Source of the DNA: Panulirus ornatus
Taxonomy: Eukaryota > Arthropoda > Malacostraca > Decapoda > Palinuridae
Length of the DNA: 64,000 nucleotides
Reading direction: 5' to 3'
NCBI RefSeq assembly: GCF_036320965.1
Contig: NC_092261.1
Coordinates: 11,286,697-11,350,696 of the forward strand
The position numbers and the translations under genes are program-made. This document shows positions 58,421 to 64,000 of the stretch, piece after piece. The notes under the pieces were generated by a model that saw nothing but the letters and a program-made list of their open reading frames with translations, was not told the DNA's origin and ran no database searches. How positions within the stretch are numbered: the stretch's first letter is position 1; each line of letters opens with the position of its first letter.

Positions 58421-59082
58421 TTTTGTAACTAGTATCTGAAACTGATTAGACTGCAAATGGGCCACCAAAGTTTTGCATATGAAAGTTTTTTATGTTTTCA
58501 GGTCCTATAGCAGGAGAGTTCTCTAAAAGTTTTAATTGCACTGCTTGTGTCTAGCCTTGGTGGCCAGTTGTCTCTGGAATGGATATTTTATATGTTTTAC
58601 TAGCATTCCTATGTAGTGGTTTGTTATTTATTTTTTAGTACTGTCCCATGAGGTTGTTGATGTCCACTTTAGAAGAAATGTTATTGGAGTAGGTTAGAAG
58701 TGTTTCATGAGTCTCGACTGGATTGATGTGGCAAAATTGTGGATATTGTTAACTGAAAGGTTGGTTGCTCTGTCTCTTGTGGCTTATTGTGTTAATATAT
58801 TGTGTCATCTTACAGTTTGCCTTTCAGTGATTAGGTTAATGATGGTGATGTTTAGAGTGTGGATTTGATCTTTCATTTCTGTTAATAGTGAATGCTTTTG
58901 TCTGGGCTGGTTTCTTTGCTTGATGAAGTGTGTAATATGTGGGTAGAAGTTTAGGTTGTATTTCTTTCTATGTCCCTATATGTTATTTTTTTTCTGGCTT
59001 GGTTGGGGATGATGAAGTATGAGTTTGTGTGATCTAGGGATGAGAAATCACATATTAAAGTTTTGGAGCTATTTTTCATGTA

Positions 59083-59870
59083 CTATGTGAAGGCAGTCCA
59101 GTCTGTTTTGCTTAAGTTTGTGTAAGTCTTTTGGGTGATTGTGTGGGTTGGATTGGCCAAAGGGAATGTTATCATTATGGGCAGGTGGCCAGAGGACAGT
59201 TTATGTAGTATGGTCCAGATGGTCCTTGTGTGTAGTGCTGGTGAGCAGATGATGGTTTCTGGCAAGGTTGGCTGCTGGAGATTTTGGGTCAGAAGTCTGG
59301 CTGGGTGGTTGGTTGCTTAAGTTGAGGATAGTGAAATGCAGTTGGTTTATGAGGAGTTCACCTTGGGGATAGTGTTAAGCCAAATGAGGTAGTGGACACT
59401 GAAATCTTTATAGATTTTAGTTTTAATCTTATGAATTGCACTTATCGTGTTGAATTCTACTGAGCTGTTTCGTAGTGTTAGTGATGTTGGAAAATAATAT
59501 GGCTTGGTGTATGAATGTTGTGTGTCCTCTTTGTCCATGTTGTCTGTCTACTCTTATGGTTGTGTAGTTGTGGAAAGGTGGATTTTGAGATGTCTGACTT
59601 CTTGGATGAGGGCTATATGGATATTGTGTGGTCAGAGGTGATTGAGTATTTTTGAGCAATTGTTTTTGATGAGACTGGTGCCGAGTTGTAGGATGTTACG
59701 TTTCCTGCTGGTGTTCTTTGGAGTAGGAGGGTATGTTTGTAAAGAGTGAGAGTGTGCATTTTGTGCTGGAGGTGAAGGGGTTTGGGGAATTAATGTCTGA
59801 CTGGTTGCTGCATGTCCAATTTTCTGAGTCGTATATTATGAATTACTAATGTGCAGTGGAGGTGATACCA
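59083..59870 (-). mobile_element. Jockey-like LINE, AP-endonuclease relic
   Basis: On the minus strand: NILQLGTSLIKNNCSKILNH, PHNIHIALIQEVRHLK (family N/H-I-x-ACIQET), then NYTTIRVDRQHGQRGHTTFI HQAILFSNITNTTKQL, NTISAIHKIKTKIYKDFSVH, and SSGHLPIMITFPLANPT (family SDHLPI, with the Asp lost here) followed by KTYTNLSKTDWTAFT. The order matches the jockey-type endonuclease. Stops and frame changes show it is dead. Confidence 0.8.
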
Positions 59871-59879
59871 CTGAGGGCA

Positions 59880-62800
59880 GTTGGAGTATCTGAAGGAATA
59901 GCACTGTTTGGTGATCAGTGCTTGGCACCATGGGCAGAGGTATACTGATGGTCTATGGTTAGGTTAATGTCACTGGCTAGCGTTAGTATATGGGATATCA
60001 TGATCTAGCCATTATCTCCCAGTAAGGAAAAAATGTGTTGATGTTTATTTTGGTATAACCTGTGGTCCAGCATGGCAGCTGAGGACAGCACACCATTGTC
60101 TAAATGACCTGAATGATAAATGTATGTGTAAGAAAATTTTTCAAATACATGGGATAGAAAAAGCCAGACTGACAGCAGAAAACATCTTTGAATTCTGTAC
60201 TGCCTGCAGCTGGGACTAAGTGGGCCAATAATGTCATCTCTGTGGCAGTGTCTGATTGACCAGAAGTAGGCTAAAGATGAGGGTGCTGCTGCTACCATGG
60301 TTGAATAGTTAATGACGGGTGAAGAAAAGATGAAAAATCCTTACTTTGATTTTCCTAGGGATATCCAAGGGAATCTCATGTTTGTGAGGCAGACAGCAGA
60401 GGAGAGAAATCTCTACAGCAAGTAATAGAATAAGGTAGTCAAGGATAAAATGAAACAAATATACTTATACGAAGATTTATCCAACAACAAGTCCAAATTT
60501 TTTTATTTATATTGAAGAACTATATAATTTCTCCTGCAAAATGAATATAACACACTACCACACCTAAAAGGAATATTGCAAAAAAACATTCCGTATGATA
60601 AATCTTTTGGCAGTTTTCTCATAAAAGTATATATCCTTTAGGAAAGCACCACAACACCAGGTGTGTCTCCTCACTAGTATAAAATCAGTATCCTTTACAA
60701 ATTTATAGAAATGACACTTAAGTCTTTGATCCAAAAATCTTTAATAGTAGATTTATTACTAAAGAATTACTTCTAAGGAAAGTTATCTCAATCAGAAAGC
60801 CCAAGAACAATTGCAATAAGTCTTATATTCATAAACCCGTTGAGCTTGATTATTGGTCAGCTTAAGATGTACAGTGGGACATCATTTATTCGATATGGCC
60901 AAGACACTGGGTGTTTTTTACAGTGGAGTTGTACATATGATGAATGTTATGACAGCAGTTACAGCATTGTTTTTGAAGCATGATTCACCTCTCCAGTATT
61001 GATCATCAGACAAACTATTTGAATAAAAAAGGTCATGTCTATAAACATACAATAAAGCATAAGTAAAGTTAGAAACTGAAATTTTTGAGTACATTTTTAA
61101 GTATTTAGTACATGTACTGTAGAGATTATTTGTATGTATATTCTTTAGTGTGTATATTACTGACAGGTAATTGTTAAAAAGGAATATAAAAGTAAATGGT
61201 ATACCTGGTTATCCAAATACATTTTGTTAGATATTTTCTTGTTCAGACTGTGTAGGTTGTAACTACCTTATTTGTGACTGGTCCATGTTAAGCTTACTCT
61301 TTCAGTGCTTAATGTCACTGTGTTTAAAGCACACATTACTTGTAATTTTTAAGATGCAACATATCTGTGATCATATATTTTCTATTTCCATATCATTTTG
61401 CACTCTTGGGGAAACTTTTGCTGTTGTGACATTTTATCCCTGAGTATAGGGGAAAAATTTAATATGAGCCACTGGGTGCTGTAGAAGCAACTAAGAGGAA
61501 TAGGAGCATGGGGTTGGAAATTACTCCTTCCTGTATTCACCTTCTAATAGAAGGGACAAAAGGAGCCAAGTGAGGGTTTTTCTCCTTGAAGGCATAGACA
61601 TTTGTTCCAAATGCTACCTCACTAAGGTGGGGAAAGGCATGAAGTTCTTGTCTTGTTTTTTGTTGATTATTTTGTAGTGAGTTTACTTTTACAATTCTGG
61701 GCATCACCTCTCTGGTAGTCACTATTTTCAAGGCTAAACAGAGTAAACTTACCAGGAAACACTCAGTAAATAACAAGGTAAAAATACTCAATTAGAAAAA
61801 TAAATCATAGACAACAACGCTTAAACAAATGAGGAGATAAAAAAAAGTAACTTAAATATAAGGTACAGTGTACCATGTAGCAGACAGAATTATCATGATT
61901 CAAAGGATCAGTAAAGGAACATCTTTTCCAGCTTTCAATCATTTTTCAAGACCAACTTTCGGGAAACTGATCAAAAAGATGTTCATAAGTTGTAGAATTC
62001 CTCAAGGTTTTACAGATGACCCATAAGTATTCAACGAATATGGCCATTTTATACAATCAAACCTAAATTTACAAGGCTCTTTGCCTGACAAACTAATACC
62101 TTCATCACCTGAAAAACATGACCTCCACCTCAAGTATTGGTAAATCAGGTTTACAAATTCATTCTGTAAATACTGATTAGTCAGGCAAAGAGCCTTATTT
62201 CTCACTTAACCTTCTGATAACCCAATATGGTTGTTGTCCCCTTCCACTGAAAAGGTCTTAAAAAGTTGTGAAAGTTTTGTCTATTGCATAAGGATAAAAC
62301 TTTAAATTTTGTTTTCTGTTTTTATATCACAGGTCAATATCTTTCTTATGCCATACTCTTCTCAGAGATTTGTAATACTCAGCAATCTAGCTTATTCAGC
62401 AACTTTACTTTCTGTTGGATAGATAGCACATTCCTCTTTCTCAATCATCAGCACCCAAACGAGGTGTTGAAGAATGCCTTTGGCAAGACATTATTGAATT
62501 ATTAACTTGCAATGTATGGAAAAAGTAGCAAAGACACAAACAAGCTGATGGAATAGTATGCTATCTGGCAAATGACTAGGCTTGCTAACAAAATTCAAGG
62601 CAGACTGGGGTGCATAGGCTGCTGTAGCACCAGTGCTTGGAGAGGTGGGTACTGGAAAACAGTGCATCATCTCCAGGAGATGGATGAATTCTTGTATGAA
62701 GGAACATGGGTAGGAGGCCTTTTTTGTACATGATACTTATTTTCTTTAATTTTAAGTACAGGAAGAACAATGTCCTACTGTACTGTAAATGCTACATATG

Positions 62801-63126
62801 CATTCACTGATGTGCTTATAGTAATAGGTATACAGCCATAAGTCTATACAATAGATTAAAGGACAATCATACTTACACATAATACTTGAATAATACAAAA
62901 AACACAATACTTCCTTCTCTTTTTCTTTTCCTTGTCATACAATAATGTTTTAGCATTAAGTTCATGCTTTAACTTTAACGTAAATAAAGTGCTTTTCAGC
63001 ACAGTTTAGCAAGTATGTTTTCTTATAAATCAAACTTGTGCCTTGATATTTTCAAACAGATCCATTTACTACTACAACAAAGTCACTACTTACACAAGAT
63101 TAGTGTACTTTTTTAAAATATTACTT
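59880..63126 (-). other. SLC44 3' flank and probable 3' UTR, little recognised
   Basis: The minus-strand transcript of the SLC44 gene must end somewhere here. AT-rich TTTATTTATATT at about 60500 (AATAAATA-type on the minus strand) is one candidate end signal but is unproven. The SINE-like copy at 61445-61640 is the only repeat I recognise. Confidence 0.4.
61445..61640 (+). mobile_element. SINE-like element, diverged full-length copy
   Basis: Follows the order of the 42950 copy: GGGTGCTGTAGAAGCAACTA AGAGGAATAGGAGCATGGGG, TTCTAATAGAAGGGACAAAA GGAGCCAAGTGAGGGTTTTT, CTCCTTGAAGGCATAG, and AAATGCTACCTCACTAAGGT GGGGAAAGG. Strongly diverged, hence old. Confidence 0.65.
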
Positions 63127-63456
63127 TTATTCTTCCTTAAATTTGTTCTTCTTATCCAAGATCTTCATTAGGTCCTTACTCATGAAGTATGGTTTCTCTG
63201 GTGATCCATCATTTCTCTCACAGTCTTCAAGGAAGCACAGGAATAATGTGTCTACAGCCATACCATACACAGAAAAGAAGGCAGTAGCAATGAAGAAGGT
63301 GCCAATGGTTATAATGATAACTGGGGTAAGATAGTAATTCATCTCAGGTAGATGCTCTTGCACAGCTTTCACTTCACCACTAAATATGAAGAAAGAAGCC
63401 ACACCAATGCTTCCTACAACCACCATCTTTCCAATGAAGAGGAGGAAATCTGTTAC
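63127..63456 (-). CDS. SLC44A: SLC44 choline-transporter-like protein, last coding exon
   Basis: 109 residues and TAA. Acceptor ccacag on the minus strand at 63457-63458; phase 0. It reads VTDFLLFIGKMVVVGSIGVA (membrane helix), SGEVKAVQEHLPEMNYYLTP VIIITIGTFFIATAFFSVYG (second helix), then the family hallmark MAVDTLFLCFLEDCERNDGS and EKPYFMSKDLMKILDKKNKF KEE. The block FFSVYxMxVDTLFLCFLEDxERNDGS..PYFMS is diagnostic for SLC44 (CTL) proteins, multi-pass plasma-membrane transporters for choline and related amines. The YFMS..LxKILxKxN tail favours the CTL2-like branch, but the paralogue is not certain. Upstream exons lie to the right of the window. Confidence 0.92.
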   Translation of the reverse strand, partial: VTDFLLFIGKMVVVGSIGVASFFIFSGEVKAVQEHLPEMNYYLTPVIIITIGTFFIATAFFSVYGMAVDTLFLCFLEDCERNDGSPEKPYFMSKDLMKILDKKNKFKEE

Positions 63457-63698
63457 CTGTGGGTTGCCAAAATAAGCAAATTTTAAGGGATAATAATTTA
63501 GTATATTTATACATTTCTGAAACTCATTTACTGGTGCATACATGTATTATATACACTAATTCCTGTTTAAGTAGGATGAGATGCAATGAATCTTTCATGG
63601 AGACTTCTATTATTTCATGGTTTTAAAGATTTTCTAGTTGGAAACCAAAACAACACCATAAATATTTGTAAAGGAGATTTCAAAGGCAGATTTCCTGC

Positions 63699-63701
<3 letters not shown>

Positions 63702-63777
<76 letters not shown>
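63702..63777. repeat. (GA)38 microsatellite
   Basis: About 76 bp of pure GA in the SLC44 intron upstream (in transcript sense) of the last exon. (RE)n and (LS)n frames across it are artefacts. Confidence 0.97.
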
Positions 63778-63780
<3 letters not shown>

Positions 63781-64000
63781 TATGAATGCATTTAGTATGT
63801 AGTATAAAAAGCTTAAGACTTTGGAAAATTAAATACATATGCCTTTTAACAATATAGGTGATGATTTTTTTATGCACTCACCATTGAAAATGGGGACTTA
63901 TAGTGTTATGTATGACCATTTGTCCAGATTTGGTTACTGAGCTTTAACTTTTGAAATATCATGAAATACAATAAATGTTATGTATACTAGTCGAAATATT

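Noticed and set aside
63586..63877. Frames with (RE)n and (LS)n
   Set aside because: Translation of the (GA)38 microsatellite.
1..64000. A novel multi-gene system such as defence, toxin or biosynthesis
   Set aside because: The recognised genes (FSTL1, ANKLE2, SLC44) are ordinary animal genes with unrelated functions, and the rest is introns, intergenic DNA and mobile elements.

Overview
The window is eukaryotic nuclear DNA. It has spliced genes with GT/AG introns of up to several kilobases, long AT, GA, GT and ATT microsatellites, and many decayed non-LTR retrotransposon copies. The gene content, the mariner and jockey relics, and a very abundant RTE-type LINE with a 'CTACCTCGCTAACGCGGGA' tail suggest an arthropod, most likely a decapod crustacean. 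The species call is inference. There is no operon, CRISPR array, phage or plasmid feature.

Layout. (1) About 259-14028, minus strand: a follistatin-related protein 1 (FSTL1-like) gene, read right to left, whose 3' end lies off the left edge. Seven coding exons can be joined in phase: signal peptide, a 19-nt micro-exon, follistatin/Kazal (two exons), two EF-hand exons, and the start of a cysteine-containing C-terminal part. The 5' UTR is probably a separate exon near 14028. (2) About 14.1-19.4 kb: the upstream side of the next gene, with a perfect CRE palindrome at 14699 and a dead mariner-type transposon at 16.5-17.5 kb. (3) 19435-45591, plus strand: ANKLE2 (ankyrin repeat and LEM domain protein 2). 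Twelve coding exons join in phase into 1002 residues plus a stop. The first exon(s), carrying the membrane anchor and most of the LEM domain, were not found. Its introns hold most of the LINE copies. (4) 45.6-56.4 kb: downstream and intergenic DNA with an RTE copy (50.0-51.5 kb), an 82-bp tandem repeat and a 31-bp minisatellite. (5) 56410-56450, plus strand: a short candidate first coding exon of an unidentified gene. (6) 57.9-59.9 kb, minus strand: two relics of another LINE type. (7) 63127-63456, minus strand: last coding exon of an SLC44 choline-transporter-like gene that enters from the right.

The three recognised host genes are not a functional cluster: one is a secreted glycoprotein, one a nuclear-envelope assembly regulator, one a plasma-membrane transporter. 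FSTL1 and ANKLE2 are head to head and may share a promoter region.

I did not find a new defence, toxin or biosynthetic system. The most interesting items are the FSTL1 micro-exon, the complete calcium ligands in the FSTL1 EF-hands, the shared tail of the RTE LINE and a SINE-like element, a long inverted LINE pair inside an ANKLE2 intron, and the orphan exon at 56.4 kb.
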